A stretch of 64,000 bases of DNA from Intestinimonas massiliensis (ex Afouda et al. 2020) (GTDB lineage Bacteria; Bacillota; Clostridia; Oscillospirales; Oscillospiraceae), in NCBI RefSeq assembly GCF_001244995.1, contig NZ_LN869529.1:1194956-1258955 (forward strand), in the 5' to 3' direction. Both the position numbers and the translations under genes were made by a program. How positions within the stretch are numbered: position 1 is the stretch's first letter; the number at the start of each line of letters is the position of its first letter. The notes beneath the pieces were generated by a model that had not been told where the DNA came from, searched no databases, and saw nothing but the letters and a program-made list of their open reading frames with translations. This document shows positions 51,350-60,198 of this stretch, one piece after another.

Positions 51350-52903
51350 CTATGCCAGGTCCCCCGCCGCCTTGATCTTCACGCGGCAGGTGTTGCCGGG
51401 GTAGTATTGCAAGGGCACGTCCTCCACGTCGATGATCTCCACGCTCTCCCGGACGGCGCCGGCCGCCACGGCCAGCTCCACCGCCTCCGCCTTGGCCCGC
51501 TCCAGGGCCTTCTCCCGGGGAACGACCTGATAATCCACCAATTGCTCGCAGGTGCCGCTCACCTTGGAGATGGCCGAACCGATGGCGTTGGCCACGCCGC
51601 CCTCGGCGGGCTTGACCACGGTTCTGGCTCCCGCCAGCTCCCCCGGCAGGACGAGGGAGCCGCCGCCCACCAGGATGACCTCCACATCGTCGGAGGAGAC
51701 CTTCATGGCGTCGATGGCGTCCTCCGCCAGCGCGGTGATGGCCGCCAGGGCCTTTTGGGCAAAAGCCTCGCTGAGATGGGCCGTCCGGGACCGGTCCCCC
51801 AGCTCAGCCATACCCAGGCGCACGGCGATGTCGGTGGCGGTGCACACGTCGCCGCCAAAGACCAGGGCCTTTTCCGTGATCTGGTAGCCCACGGAATCCG
51901 GGCCCACGGTGACGGTGCCGTCGGGTCTTTCCCGGACGATGGAGCCGCCGCCCAGGCCGATGGACACCACATCGGGCATCCGGAAATTGGTGCGCACCCC
52001 GCCGATGGTGACCGCTACGCTGGATTCCCGTGGAAAGCCGTTCTGAATGACGCCCAGGTCGGTGGTGGTGCCGCCCACGTCAATGACCACGGCGTTCTGG
52101 AGGCGGCTGAGGTAGCTGGCCCCCCGGATGGAGTTGGTGGGGCCGCAGGCGATGGTGAGGATGGGGTATTTGCGGGCGTACTCCATGGTCATCAGGGTGC
52201 CGTCGTTCTGGGAGAGATACACGTCGGCGTTGGTAACCCCCTCGTCGGCCAGGGAGCGGGCAAAGCCCTCGGTGAAGGACTGAGCCACCCGGTAGAGCGC
52301 GGCGTTCAGGATGGTGGCGTTCTCCCGCTCGATGAGGCCCATGGAGCCGATCTCGCTGGAGATGGAGACATGCACGTCCTCCCCCATGACTTCCCTGCAC
52401 AGCTTGGCAGCCGCCCGCTCGTGGTCGCTGCGAACGGTGGAGAACACACAGGATATGGCCACCGACTTGACTCCCTGGGCCTTCAGATCCTCAAAGAAGG
52501 CCCGGGCGGCCGTCTCGTCGAAGGGGGCCAGCTCCTTACCGTCGTACTCAAAGCCGCCGCCAATGACGGCGGTCCTTACGGCGATCTTTTTCAGATCCTC
52601 CGCCCAGTCCACCATGGGGGGGATGCCCACCGTGGCGGGGGCGCCCAGGCGCAGCACGCCGATGGGGGCCAGATGCTTGCGCTCCACGATGGCGTTGGTG
52701 CACTGGGTGGTGCCCAGCATGGCCTGACCGATCTCCTTCCGGTCCACGCCCGCCTGCTCCAGCACCGCCCGTACGGCGGCCAGAATGCCGTCATAGGCGT
52801 CCGGCGTGGTGTGCCGCTTGACGCTGGCCACCACCTTTCGCTCTTCGTCCAAAAGGACGGCGTCGGTGTTGGTGCCGCCCACGTCGATTCCCAGCTTATA
52901 CAT
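51350..52903 (-). CDS. Hydantoinase/oxoprolinase family protein (HyuA-like)
   Basis: 517 residues, ASKHA fold: LGIDVGGTNTDAVLLDEERKVVA at the N-terminus (phosphate loop), a second loop in VVIDVGGTTTDLG and LVGGGSLVLPGEL near the end. Family members open 5-oxoproline, hydantoin or related rings using ATP. The partner in these operons is usually a DUF917 protein, encoded here immediately upstream and overlapping by one base (TGATG). The neighbouring cytosine/purine-type permease suggests a nitrogen-heterocycle substrate; the precise substrate cannot be read. It is at the short end of the range for HyuA-like proteins. Confidence 0.85.
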   Translation of the reverse strand: MYKLGIDVGGTNTDAVLLDEERKVVASVKRHTTPDAYDGILAAVRAVLEQAGVDRKEIGQAMLGTTQCTNAIVERKHLAPIGVLRLGAPATVGIPPMVDWAEDLKKIAVRTAVIGGGFEYDGKELAPFDETAARAFFEDLKAQGVKSVAISCVFSTVRSDHERAAAKLCREVMGEDVHVSISSEIGSMGLIERENATILNAALYRVAQSFTEGFARSLADEGVTNADVYLSQNDGTLMTMEYARKYPILTIACGPTNSIRGASYLSRLQNAVVIDVGGTTTDLGVIQNGFPRESSVAVTIGGVRTNFRMPDVVSIGLGGGSIVRERPDGTVTVGPDSVGYQITEKALVFGGDVCTATDIAVRLGMAELGDRSRTAHLSEAFAQKALAAITALAEDAIDAMKVSSDDVEVILVGGGSLVLPGELAGARTVVKPAEGGVANAIGSAISKVSGTCEQLVDYQVVPREKALERAKAEAVELAVAAGAVRESVEIIDVEDVPLQYYPGNTCRVKIKAAGDLA

Positions 52904-54027
52904 CAGGCTCTCCCCCCTTTGCAGCGCTCCTCCAGCGGAATGTAGTCGGTGTCCACCCCGAAGTATCGGGGGCCTACCAGGTCCAGACCGGCCTGCGTCC
53001 GCCACAGCGGGAAGCACTTCAGGCCTACCACCATGACCCGCTTTCCGTACTTCAGCGCGTCGGTGGGCACGGGCTGGAAGGTATCGGTGTCCACCAGGCA
53101 GATGAGATCGGGGGTGGTGGCCAGGATCTCCCCCTCTACCGTGGCGGTCAGGTTTTCGTTCTGGAATTCCACATAGGCCGACTGGCCCTTATATTCGGCG
53201 ATGCCCTCCAGCAGCACCTTGCCGAAGTTGAAGCCGCCACGGACCTCCCGGAGCACGTCGCCGATCTTGCCCTTGAAGAGCTTGTAGCCCTCGGTGATGG
53301 AGAGGAAGGCCTCCTCAGGGCTCTGGCCGTCGGTCTCCTTCACCCTGCGGATGGCGGAGCCCAGGGTCTGGCTGCGGGTGACGATGCCGTGGACGCCGTA
53401 CTCCTTCATGAAGGCGCCCTCCATGGCGTAGAGGGAGACGGACACCGAGCCGCCGCAGGCCATAGTGACGGCCCGGGCCAGCTCCTCGGTCCATTTGTTG
53501 GTGATGGTACGGAAAATGGAGGAGTTTCCCTTTTCGTCCACCAGCGCCATGGGGGTGGCGGAGCCGCCGCCGATGGTGAAGGTGACCATCTGCAGTTCAG
53601 GGAAGGCCCGGCCCATGCCGTCGCAGTCGACGAGGGGCAGGCCCAGCCGGGCCGCCGCCGCGATGGGCAGCATGGAGTTGACGCCCCCCGCCTCGATGGG
53701 CATGAAGGCGTAGATGGGCTTGCCGTAGAAGGTGGAGACGGTGTCGTACAGGGTCTGGTACTCATTGTCGCCCACGGCCTTCTCTCCCAGAATGGTGGGG
53801 GCCCCCATCATGGCGATGGGGACGCACAGGGCGTCGTCCGGCACCTCTTCGGGGGAGAGCAGGGTGACGGGCCCGTACTTCTGTACCGCGCCGATGGCCA
53901 CCAGCCTGCCGATATAGGGGTCGCCGCCGCCGCCCGCGCCCAGCAGGGCCGCGCCCAGGGCGATGTCCTCGATCTCAGAAACTCCGATCTTGCGCAAAAC
54001 GTTCAGCTCCTTTGTTATTTGATCCAC
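52903..54027 (-). CDS. DUF917 family protein
   Basis: 374 residues matching DUF917, a family almost always paired with HyuA-like proteins: GAALLGAGGGGDPYIGRL near residue 30, PIEAGGVNSMLPIAAAARLGLPLVDCDGMGRAFPELQM (about 112-150) and a C-terminal PDLICLVDTDTFQPVPTD. It is probably a subunit or accessory to the hydantoinase-like enzyme; no catalytic mechanism is established. The stop overlaps the next start. The upstream 57-bp gap holds a GC hairpin. Confidence 0.82.
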   Translation of the reverse strand: MDQITKELNVLRKIGVSEIEDIALGAALLGAGGGGDPYIGRLVAIGAVQKYGPVTLLSPEEVPDDALCVPIAMMGAPTILGEKAVGDNEYQTLYDTVSTFYGKPIYAFMPIEAGGVNSMLPIAAAARLGLPLVDCDGMGRAFPELQMVTFTIGGGSATPMALVDEKGNSSIFRTITNKWTEELARAVTMACGGSVSVSLYAMEGAFMKEYGVHGIVTRSQTLGSAIRRVKETDGQSPEEAFLSITEGYKLFKGKIGDVLREVRGGFNFGKVLLEGIAEYKGQSAYVEFQNENLTATVEGEILATTPDLICLVDTDTFQPVPTDALKYGKRVMVVGLKCFPLWRTQAGLDLVGPRYFGVDTDYIPLEERCKGGRA

Positions 54028-54041
54028 AGACAGGCGGATTG

Positions 54042-54063
54042 CCGCACCGCTTCAGCGGTGCGG
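54042..54063 (-). other. Intercistronic hairpin in the permease-DUF917 gap
   Basis: CCGCACCGC-TTCA-GCGGTGCGG is a perfect 9-bp stem with no T-run, 15 bp upstream of the DUF917 start. It probably tunes mRNA stability or polarity within the operon. Confidence 0.5.
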
Positions 54064-54084
54064 CGGTCCGCATGGGATTTTGTC

Positions 54085-55422
54085 CTATGCCTCTACGGCC
54101 TTTCCGGCTTCGGACCGGCCGGGCAGCAGCCTGGCCAGCACCGTGTGGAGCGCCAGGGACAGCACGATGCCGTTGATGGGCCCCACGAAGAAGGGTACGT
54201 TCAGGAAGGCCACGTTGGCCAGGGACTGGAAGTTGGCGAAGGTTCCGCCGGTGATGCAGGCCACGAGGGCCCCCGCCAGGAAGGCGATGACGCCGGGGGC
54301 GTAAAATCCCCCGCGCAGAGCAAACTTCTCCTTTTTTCCCCGATGGACCAGCCAGTATTCCGCGATAAGCACGCCGGCCAGCGGGGGGATCAGATTGGAC
54401 ATCAGGGTGAGAAAGCCGGAGAATTTGGCCAGCAGTCCAAAGGCGGCCAGCAGAGTACCAATGGCCCCGGCGATGGCGGTGGTCAGCTTAAATCTGCTCT
54501 CGTCGAAGCCCAGCAGATTGCTGAGCGCCAGGCCGCCGGAATAGGCGTTGGTGACGTTGGTGGTCCAGGTGGCGGCCACCAGAGCAACCAGGCCCACCAC
54601 GGGCACGCCCACGCTGGCCAGGATAGCGGAGATATCGTACTGCCCGGTGACCAGACTGAGCAGGGCTCCCATCAGCAGCATGAACAGCCCGGCGGGGATG
54701 ACGCCAACAATGGAGGACTTAACCACGTCGGCCCGGCTCTTGGCAAAGCGGCAGTAGTCGCCGGAGATGACGCCGCCCAGCGCAAAGGAGGCCACCACCA
54801 TGGAGATGCCAAACACCAGGCCGGCGGACTGGGCCGGGTCATAGGCGGCAATCTTGGCCATGCCGTCGTTCTGAGCGAAGCCCATGACCACACCGTACAA
54901 GCAGACGATCACCAGCAGGGGCACGGCGATGTAGTTGAGCCACTTCAGGCCCTTGAATCCGAAGCAGGCGGTGGCCAGCATGATCAGGCCCCACACGATG
55001 GAGGACACGGCGATCATGGCGGAGCTGGCCTCTCCCAGGCCCAGGATATCCGCCAGCATAACGGCGAAGGCCTGTCCACAGGTGGCGGACTGGATGCCGA
55101 ACCAGCCCACGCAGGCAAAGGCCAGCAGCACGGAAATGATGTACCGGGCCCCCTGCTTGCCCAGGGCTCCCTCGGCCATAACCGCCACCGGCAGCCCGGT
55201 GTCGCAGGCGGCCATGCCGATGAGGATCATGTAGGCGCAGATGAGGCCGTAGCCGATGAGGATGGAGGCCACGATCTGCGGGATGGACAGTCCGCCGCCG
55301 GACAGCACACCGCCGATCATCAGACAGGGTACGCAGATCATGCCGCCCGCCCATACCATGGCGATGGACACCCAGCTCTGCCGCTGCTCGGCCTTGACTT
55401 CAAAGCCGGTTTGATTGTTCAT
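54085..55422 (-). CDS. Cytosine/purine permease (NCS1, CodB-like)
   Basis: A 445-residue integral membrane transporter with about twelve hydrophobic helices. It has NCS1-family features: the N-terminal RQSWVSIAMVWAGGMICVPCLMIGGVL, GWFGIQSATCGQAFAVML, and GVISGDYCRFAKSRADV. The CodB type carries cytosine; other NCS1 proteins carry purines, hydantoin or allantoin. Context with the hydantoinase-DUF917 pair and PucR makes a nitrogenous heterocycle the likely cargo. It is the first gene of a three-gene operon with GGGAGG upstream; the start ATG 55422 gives the family N-terminus. Confidence 0.85.
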   Translation of the reverse strand: MNNQTGFEVKAEQRQSWVSIAMVWAGGMICVPCLMIGGVLSGGGLSIPQIVASILIGYGLICAYMILIGMAACDTGLPVAVMAEGALGKQGARYIISVLLAFACVGWFGIQSATCGQAFAVMLADILGLGEASSAMIAVSSIVWGLIMLATACFGFKGLKWLNYIAVPLLVIVCLYGVVMGFAQNDGMAKIAAYDPAQSAGLVFGISMVVASFALGGVISGDYCRFAKSRADVVKSSIVGVIPAGLFMLLMGALLSLVTGQYDISAILASVGVPVVGLVALVAATWTTNVTNAYSGGLALSNLLGFDESRFKLTTAIAGAIGTLLAAFGLLAKFSGFLTLMSNLIPPLAGVLIAEYWLVHRGKKEKFALRGGFYAPGVIAFLAGALVACITGGTFANFQSLANVAFLNVPFFVGPINGIVLSLALHTVLARLLPGRSEAGKAVEA

Positions 55423-55532
55423 AAAGATCCCTCCCAGAATTGCAGGCTGCCGACAGACCACATCTTCCATCGGCTGGTCCGTATTATAGCCGGTTCAAGG
55501 AACAAAGTAATTAGTCCGTCGGCAAAAAATGA

Positions 55533-55570
55533 GCGGGAATCCATTGTCCAAAAGGACAATGGATTCCCGC
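55533..55570. terminator. Terminator after the PucR gene
   Basis: A perfect 17-bp stem (GCGGGAATCCATTGTCC and complement, 4-base loop). On the minus strand it is followed by TCATTTTTTG, about 95 bp past the PucR stop. Confidence 0.85.
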
Positions 55571-55663
55571 TTTTCGTCTCTCTTCTTCACCATGCCTTGG
55601 GGATTTCCCGCTTTTTCCACCCGAATCCCCGCTGCCTTCTTTGTCTAAACCGACAACGCGCCT

Positions 55664-57262
55664 TTAAGGGGCCAGCAGCCGCTCCAGGGCACAGGCGGTG
55701 TACAGGGCAAAGGTCTCGGGCATCTTGCCCACCGGGTAACCCAGCCGCCCGGCGGTGCGCTGGAGCCGATATTTTACCGTGTTCTTGTGGAGGAACAGCA
55801 GCTCCGCCGTCCGGGCCACGCTGCTCCCGGCGTCCAGCAGCAGGATCTGGAGGGTCCGCTCCAGCTCGGCCTCTCCCGCCTCCCGGATGGGAGCAAGCAC
55901 CGCCAGCCTCTGCTGAACGGCCTCCTCCCCCTCCTCGATCATGGCGCGGCAGGACTGGGCGAACTCCACCTCCTGGACGGTGTACCACCGCTTCCCCGGC
56001 CAGATCTTTGCTGCGTCGTTCTGGAAGGCCCGGATGGCCAGATAAGCCCGGCGCACGTCGGCGGTGGTGGCCAAGCTCTGACAAAGGGTCAGGACGGCCC
56101 GGAGCCCCGCCTGCTCCAACTGGGCGCAGCACATGTCGGCCAGAGCCCCAGCCTCGCCGCCTCCGGCGGGCCAGTCCATAAAAGCCACCAGATCCCCCTC
56201 GTACCAGTCGGCCACGACTGTGGTGCAGTGGTGGGCCAGCAGCTCCCGTACCAGCTCCAGGCCCTTGGCCCGGAACTCCTCCCGGCCCTCCAGGCCGGGC
56301 CGCAGCACCCACATGGAGTGGATGGAGCCTACGTCCACATGGAAGATCTCCGCCAGACGCCGCATCTTAATGGGCTCATCCTTCAAAATGGCCCGCACCA
56401 GCTCGCTCATCACCACCCGGTCATGGCTCTGGCTCCAGAGGTTGGCCGCCAGGCGCACCACCTCCCCCGCCTGCCGCACCAGGTCGGCGGTGAGAGGCTC
56501 CCCCTCCTTGAATAGGAACAGCTCCATGCCCGGCGCCGGGTCGCTGAGCGCGCAGCGGTAGAGCAGGCACCGCGCTTCCCCGGCCCGCAGCTCCAAAGGA
56601 GCCCCTCCCGCCTCCGGCAGACTCTCCAGCCGCCGCAAACGCTCCTCCAGGTCCACCGCCGCGGTCCGGGGCCAGGCCGCAGCGTTGAGCACCCGACCGG
56701 CCCCGTCGGTGAGCACCGCCGAGGCCCGGGTGCGGTCGCTGAGGAGCTTGAGCACTGTGTCCACCGTCCGCTGGTGCTCCGGCAGCAGGGAGGCCCGGTC
56801 CAGGATGTCGCTGACCAGGGCGGCGCTGGTGTTCTGGTCCTTGAAGATGGCCTCCATCACCTCGCAGATGACCTCGCTGTACCGCTGGTCCATACGGTTC
56901 TCCGGCATGACGATGAGGGCGAAATCCAGCTCGTCGGCCAGCTCCAACAGCTTTCGGTCCACCCGCGGCAGGAAGACGCCCACATAATACAGAATCAGCC
57001 CCACCTCGCCCGCCTCGGCCAGCCGCCGAATGTTAGCGCACTGGGCCTCCACATCATTGGGGATGTTCATAAAGCCGGTGATGACCACCTCGCTGCCGTA
57101 AAACTCGTTGTTTTTGAACAGCGCGTCCTGCAGCATGCTGGGATCGGCGTACTCCAGCACCGAGATGGAAGAGACCAGCTTGTTCAGCCCGCCCCGTCCC
57201 GCCGCCAGCCGGGCCTCCCGCAGACTGGGCAGCTCCAGCAGGTCCGCCACCGTCACGCTCAT
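55664..57262 (-). CDS. PucR-family transcriptional regulator
   Basis: 532 residues. The N-terminal PucR ligand-binding domain (about 1-130; MSVTVADLLELPSLREARLAAGRGGLNKLVSSISVLE) and a C-terminal helix-turn-helix of the PucR type (about 470-530; LQILLLDAGSSVARTAELLFLHKNTVKYRLQRTAGRLG) flank a GGDEF-like helical middle. Bacillus PucR activates purine breakdown genes. Starting at ATG 57262 gives the canonical N-terminus. It lies upstream of the permease operon on the same strand and divergent from the aldehyde dehydrogenase, and could control both. Confidence 0.85.
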   Translation of the reverse strand: MSVTVADLLELPSLREARLAAGRGGLNKLVSSISVLEYADPSMLQDALFKNNEFYGSEVVITGFMNIPNDVEAQCANIRRLAEAGEVGLILYYVGVFLPRVDRKLLELADELDFALIVMPENRMDQRYSEVICEVMEAIFKDQNTSAALVSDILDRASLLPEHQRTVDTVLKLLSDRTRASAVLTDGAGRVLNAAAWPRTAAVDLEERLRRLESLPEAGGAPLELRAGEARCLLYRCALSDPAPGMELFLFKEGEPLTADLVRQAGEVVRLAANLWSQSHDRVVMSELVRAILKDEPIKMRRLAEIFHVDVGSIHSMWVLRPGLEGREEFRAKGLELVRELLAHHCTTVVADWYEGDLVAFMDWPAGGGEAGALADMCCAQLEQAGLRAVLTLCQSLATTADVRRAYLAIRAFQNDAAKIWPGKRWYTVQEVEFAQSCRAMIEEGEEAVQQRLAVLAPIREAGEAELERTLQILLLDAGSSVARTAELLFLHKNTVKYRLQRTAGRLGYPVGKMPETFALYTACALERLLAP

Positions 57263-57461
57263 ACTGTCTTTTCCCTCCTTTTCCAAATTCTCCGTTTCGC
57301 ACAAATCGCAGCCCCATTTTTCGGCAGACCATACCGACCCTCCACCCCCCAAGCGAATGGTTCTCCGGGTCGGCCGCCGTCCCCCTCTTCAAAAAACAGG
57401 GGCTGGCATCTGTTTTTCATTTTACCACAGTCTTTGTTCCTTTTCTACGCTGGTTTTTGTT

Positions 57462-57477
57462 CTGTTCTACAGAACAG
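57462..57477. promoter_or_regulatory. Palindrome in the PucR-ALDH divergent region
   Basis: CTGTTCT-AC-AGAACAG, a perfect 7-bp dyad with a 2-bp centre. It is a candidate operator in the 434-bp gap between the two divergent genes. No known consensus is matched. Confidence 0.45.
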
Positions 57478-57553
57478 CACAGCTCGCAGAAGGAATGCCA
57501 AAATGGTTGTTGTTCTAAGGATACTTAAAAACGATGCACCGATTGCGTGGTTA

Positions 57554-57611
57554 TTTTGCACATCAATACCTCCAATTTTCTACGCATTGTCAATGTTATT
57601 TTTGTGCAAAA
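57554..57611. promoter_or_regulatory. Spaced inverted repeat next to the ALDH promoter
   Basis: TTTTGCACA (57554-57562) and its complement TGTGCAAAA (57603-57611) lie 40 bp apart; the right half overlaps the position just upstream of the ALDH -10. This is the geometry of a looped operator for a regulator such as PucR, which is inference. Confidence 0.45.
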
Positions 57612-57613
57612 TG

Positions 57614-57622
57614 TGCTATAGT
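57614..57622 (+). promoter_or_regulatory. Extended -10 for the aldehyde dehydrogenase gene
   Basis: TGCTATAGT (TG-n plus TATAGT), 74 bases upstream of the ATG, without a good -35 hexamer, which fits an activator-dependent promoter. The remainder of 57263-57613 is AT-rich and otherwise featureless to my eye. Confidence 0.5.
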
Positions 57623-57696
57623 ATCCATAGTCGGACCGCAGAAACAGAACCGCGTTTCCGCTGTTTCGTTCAGCGTTTGAAAGGAGTGTTTACCTT

Positions 57697-59181
57697 ATGG
57701 AAAAGATCACTCAGGACAGCTACAAGCTTTACATCAACGGCCAGTGGATCGACGCCAGCGACGGCGCCACCTTCCAGACTCGCTGCCCCGCCAACGGCGA
57801 GGGTCTGGCCACCTGCGCCCAGGCCACCAGAGAGGACGTGGATCAGGCCGTAGACGCCGCCTGGGCCGCCTTCCGGAGCTGGAAAAACGTCACCACCAAC
57901 GAGCGGGCCGCCATCCTCAACCGGATCGCCGATATCATCGACGCCAATGCCGAGCACCTGGCCATGATCGAGTCCCTGGACAACGGAAAGCCCATCCGGG
58001 AGACCATGGCCATTGACATTCCCTACGCCTCCCGCCATTTCCGCTATTTTGCCGGCTGCATCATGGCCGAGGAGGGCTCCGCCAACATTCTGGACGGCTC
58101 CACCCTCTCTCTGATCCTGCGGGAGCCCATCGGCGTGGTAGGGCAGATCGTACCCTGGAACTTCCCCTTCCTGATGGCCGCCTGGAAGCTGGCTCCCGTA
58201 CTGGCCGCCGGCTGCTGCACCGTGTTCAAGCCCTCCAGCGACACCCCGCTGTCCGTGCTGGAGCTGGCCCGCCTGACCCAGGACGTCATCCCCGCCGGTG
58301 TGTTCAACGTCATCACCGGCTCAGGCTCCAAGGCTGGGCAGTACATCCTGGACCACCCCGGCTTCCGCAAGCTGGCCTTCACCGGCTCCACCGAGGTGGG
58401 CGGCTGCGTGGCCTGCGCCGCCGCCGAGCGGCTCATCCCCTCCACCCTGGAGCTGGGCGGAAAGTCCGCCAACATCTACTTTGACGACTGCAAGTGGGAG
58501 ATGGCCATGGACGGCCTCCAGCTCGGCATCCTGTTCAATCAGGGCCAGGTCTGCTGCGCCGGCAGCCGTGTCTTTGTCCAGGACACCATCTATGACAAAT
58601 TCATCGACGAAGCCGTCAAGCGCTTCCAAGCCGTCAAGGTGGGGATGCCCTGGGACCCCGCCACTCAGATGGGCTCCCAGATCAATGAGAACCAGGTGGG
58701 CAAAATCCTGGAGTACATCAAGATCGGAAAGAGCGAGGGCGCCAGAGTGGCCTGCGGCGGCGAACGCATGACCGAGGGCGAGTTGGCCAAGGGCTGCTTC
58801 ATGAAGCCCACCCTGCTGGTGGACGTGGATAACCACATGCGGGTGGCCCAGGAGGAGATTTTCGGGCCGGTGGCCTGCGTCATCAAGTTCCACGACGAGG
58901 ACGAGGTCATCGAGATGGCCAATGACAACGCCTACGGCCTGGGCGGCGCGGTGTGGACCCGTGACATCAACCGGGCCATCCGGGTGTCCCGCGGCATCGA
59001 GACCGGCCGGATGTGGGTCAACACCTACAACGCTATCCCGGAGGGCGCACCCTTCGGCGGCTATAAGGCCAGCGGCATCGGCCGTGAGACCCACAAGGTC
59101 ATTCTGGAGCACTACACCCAGATGAAGAATATTATGATCAATCTCTCGGAGTCCCCGTCCGGCTTCTACCCCGAAAAGTGA
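57697..59181 (+). CDS. NAD(P)-dependent aldehyde dehydrogenase
   Basis: A 494-residue ALDH-superfamily enzyme. Active-site residues are in place: Asn155 (IVPWNFPF), Glu252 (LELGGKSANI) and the catalytic Cys286 in FNQGQVCCAGSR. The family C-terminus PFGGYKASGIGRETHKVILEHYTQMK is complete. It oxidises an aldehyde to the acid; its substrate is unknown, with aldehydes from amine or purine-ribose breakdown as options given the neighbours. AAAGGAG precedes the ATG. The transcript is single and bounded by its own promoter and terminator. Confidence 0.92.
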   Translation: MEKITQDSYKLYINGQWIDASDGATFQTRCPANGEGLATCAQATREDVDQAVDAAWAAFRSWKNVTTNERAAILNRIADIIDANAEHLAMIESLDNGKPIRETMAIDIPYASRHFRYFAGCIMAEEGSANILDGSTLSLILREPIGVVGQIVPWNFPFLMAAWKLAPVLAAGCCTVFKPSSDTPLSVLELARLTQDVIPAGVFNVITGSGSKAGQYILDHPGFRKLAFTGSTEVGGCVACAAAERLIPSTLELGGKSANIYFDDCKWEMAMDGLQLGILFNQGQVCCAGSRVFVQDTIYDKFIDEAVKRFQAVKVGMPWDPATQMGSQINENQVGKILEYIKIGKSEGARVACGGERMTEGELAKGCFMKPTLLVDVDNHMRVAQEEIFGPVACVIKFHDEDEVIEMANDNAYGLGGAVWTRDINRAIRVSRGIETGRMWVNTYNAIPEGAPFGGYKASGIGRETHKVILEHYTQMKNIMINLSESPSGFYPEK

Positions 59182-59213
59182 TCCTCTCTCCCCCCAAACC
59201 TGCGCTTCCCAAA

Positions 59214-59250
59214 GGAGAAGGGCCGCCGGCACAGCCAGCGGCCCTTCTCC
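59214..59250. terminator. Hairpin between ALDH and thiN
   Basis: A 13-bp perfect GC stem (GGAGAAGGGCCGC and complement). On the minus strand it is followed by TTTGGG just after the thiN stop, so it may serve thiN best; on the plus strand it lacks a T-run. Confidence 0.6.
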
Positions 59251-59254
59251 CCTA

Positions 59255-59872
59255 TCAGCGATACCACACCACCAGGAGGGTGCCCGTTCGCACCGCAATG
59301 CTGCTCTCCGCGCCGGTGAACTCGTTGCTCACACCCAGGGTCACGTCGGGAGTGAGCGCCGCGCTGTCCAGCGGGTACTTGAGCCCCCGCAGGGTCACCC
59401 CCTCCGCCCGGTCCCCCTGGCAGAACACCGACACATAACCCCGGTGCGAAGCGTCGAAGGTCAGCGCTCCGTCGGTCACCGCGGCAGCCGTCCAGTTCTC
59501 TCCGTACAGCTCTCCCCGGCAGCCCCGTCTGGACAGCCAGGTCAGGCACTGCAAATTGGCCAGGGTGTGGTCGATCCGGCCCCCGGTGCCGCCGTAGAGC
59601 CGAAAGGTCCGGTAGCCTCGCTTGACTCCCACCTCCAGGGCCACCGCCATGTCGGTGTCGTCTTTTTCCCGGGGCAGTGTCATCACATTCGGGTGGTCCG
59701 GCCTCTCCCCCAGAGAGTCGAAGTCCCCCACCACCAGGTCGGCCCGCAGCCCCAGCGCCCTCAGAGCCCGGTAGCCGCCGTCGGCGGCGATGACCCAGTC
59801 CCCCGCCTTGGGCTCCAGTCCCGCCGGATACAGCTCTCCGGCCCCAATCACATAGCAAATCGGTTCCCGCAT
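59255..59872 (-). CDS. thiN: Thiamine pyrophosphokinase
   Basis: Makes thiamine diphosphate from thiamine and ATP. 205 residues from ATG 59872, which has GGAGGCG upstream; the frame continues 5' but without family sequence. Motifs: VIAADGGYRALRALG, DLVVGDFDSLGERP, KDDTDMAVALE and LYGGTGGRIDHTLANLQCL, which together define the thiN/TPK fold. It is a single gene on the minus strand whose start is divergent from kdd. Confidence 0.93.
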   Translation of the reverse strand: MREPICYVIGAGELYPAGLEPKAGDWVIAADGGYRALRALGLRADLVVGDFDSLGERPDHPNVMTLPREKDDTDMAVALEVGVKRGYRTFRLYGGTGGRIDHTLANLQCLTWLSRRGCRGELYGENWTAAAVTDGALTFDASHRGYVSVFCQGDRAEGVTLRGLKYPLDSAALTPDVTLGVSNEFTGAESSIAVRTGTLLVVWYR

Positions 59873-59990
59873 ATTCTCGCCTCCGTTTTCTCTCCCCCTA
59901 TCTTGCCCGATTTTGGTTCCAATTGCAAGAGCTGCGGCGGAATATGCCCTGACAAGTTTCACAAATCCGAAAAAACCCGCCGCGCCCCCC

Positions 59991-60019
59991 TTGACCGCCT
60001 CTGGAATTTTTTCTATAAT
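59991..60019 (+). promoter_or_regulatory. Strong promoter of the kdd riboswitch transcript
   Basis: TTGACC (59991-59996) and TATAAT (60014-60019) with a 17-bp spacer. The start site should fall near 60026, exactly where the riboswitch P1 begins. Confidence 0.85.
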
Positions 60020-60025
60020 AAGATC

Positions 60026-60198
60026 ATAAATAGAGGCGCGGGGCATCCGGTAGGGGGCCGATGATAAGGATGGACGCATCCGAAGCGGCCCGTGAATAGT
60101 TGCCCCGCCGAAGAGAGCCTGCCGCGTCCGGCCCCGCTCCCTGAGTCGCGGTCTCAGTGTCCGCGGCTTGTCATGGTAAGCCATGAAGCGCTATTTAT
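60026..60198 (+). promoter_or_regulatory. Lysine riboswitch (L-box) aptamer
   Basis: P1 is a perfect 8-bp helix, ATAAATAG (60026-60033) with CTATTTAT (60191-60198). Inside are the conserved blocks in order: AGAGGCGCG, a GGTAG element, GATGATAAGGATGG, GCCCCGCCGAAG (the near-invariant CGCCGAAG) and a closing GTCATGG...CATGAAGCGCTATTT. These align block by block with the Bacillus lysC leader I recall. Its position directly ahead of a lysine-fermentation gene supports the call. Confidence 0.85.

Noticed and set aside
59872..60184. N-terminal extension of ThiN to 60184
   Set aside because: It would run through the kdd promoter and riboswitch on the opposite strand and has no TPK sequence; GGAGGCG supports ATG 59872.
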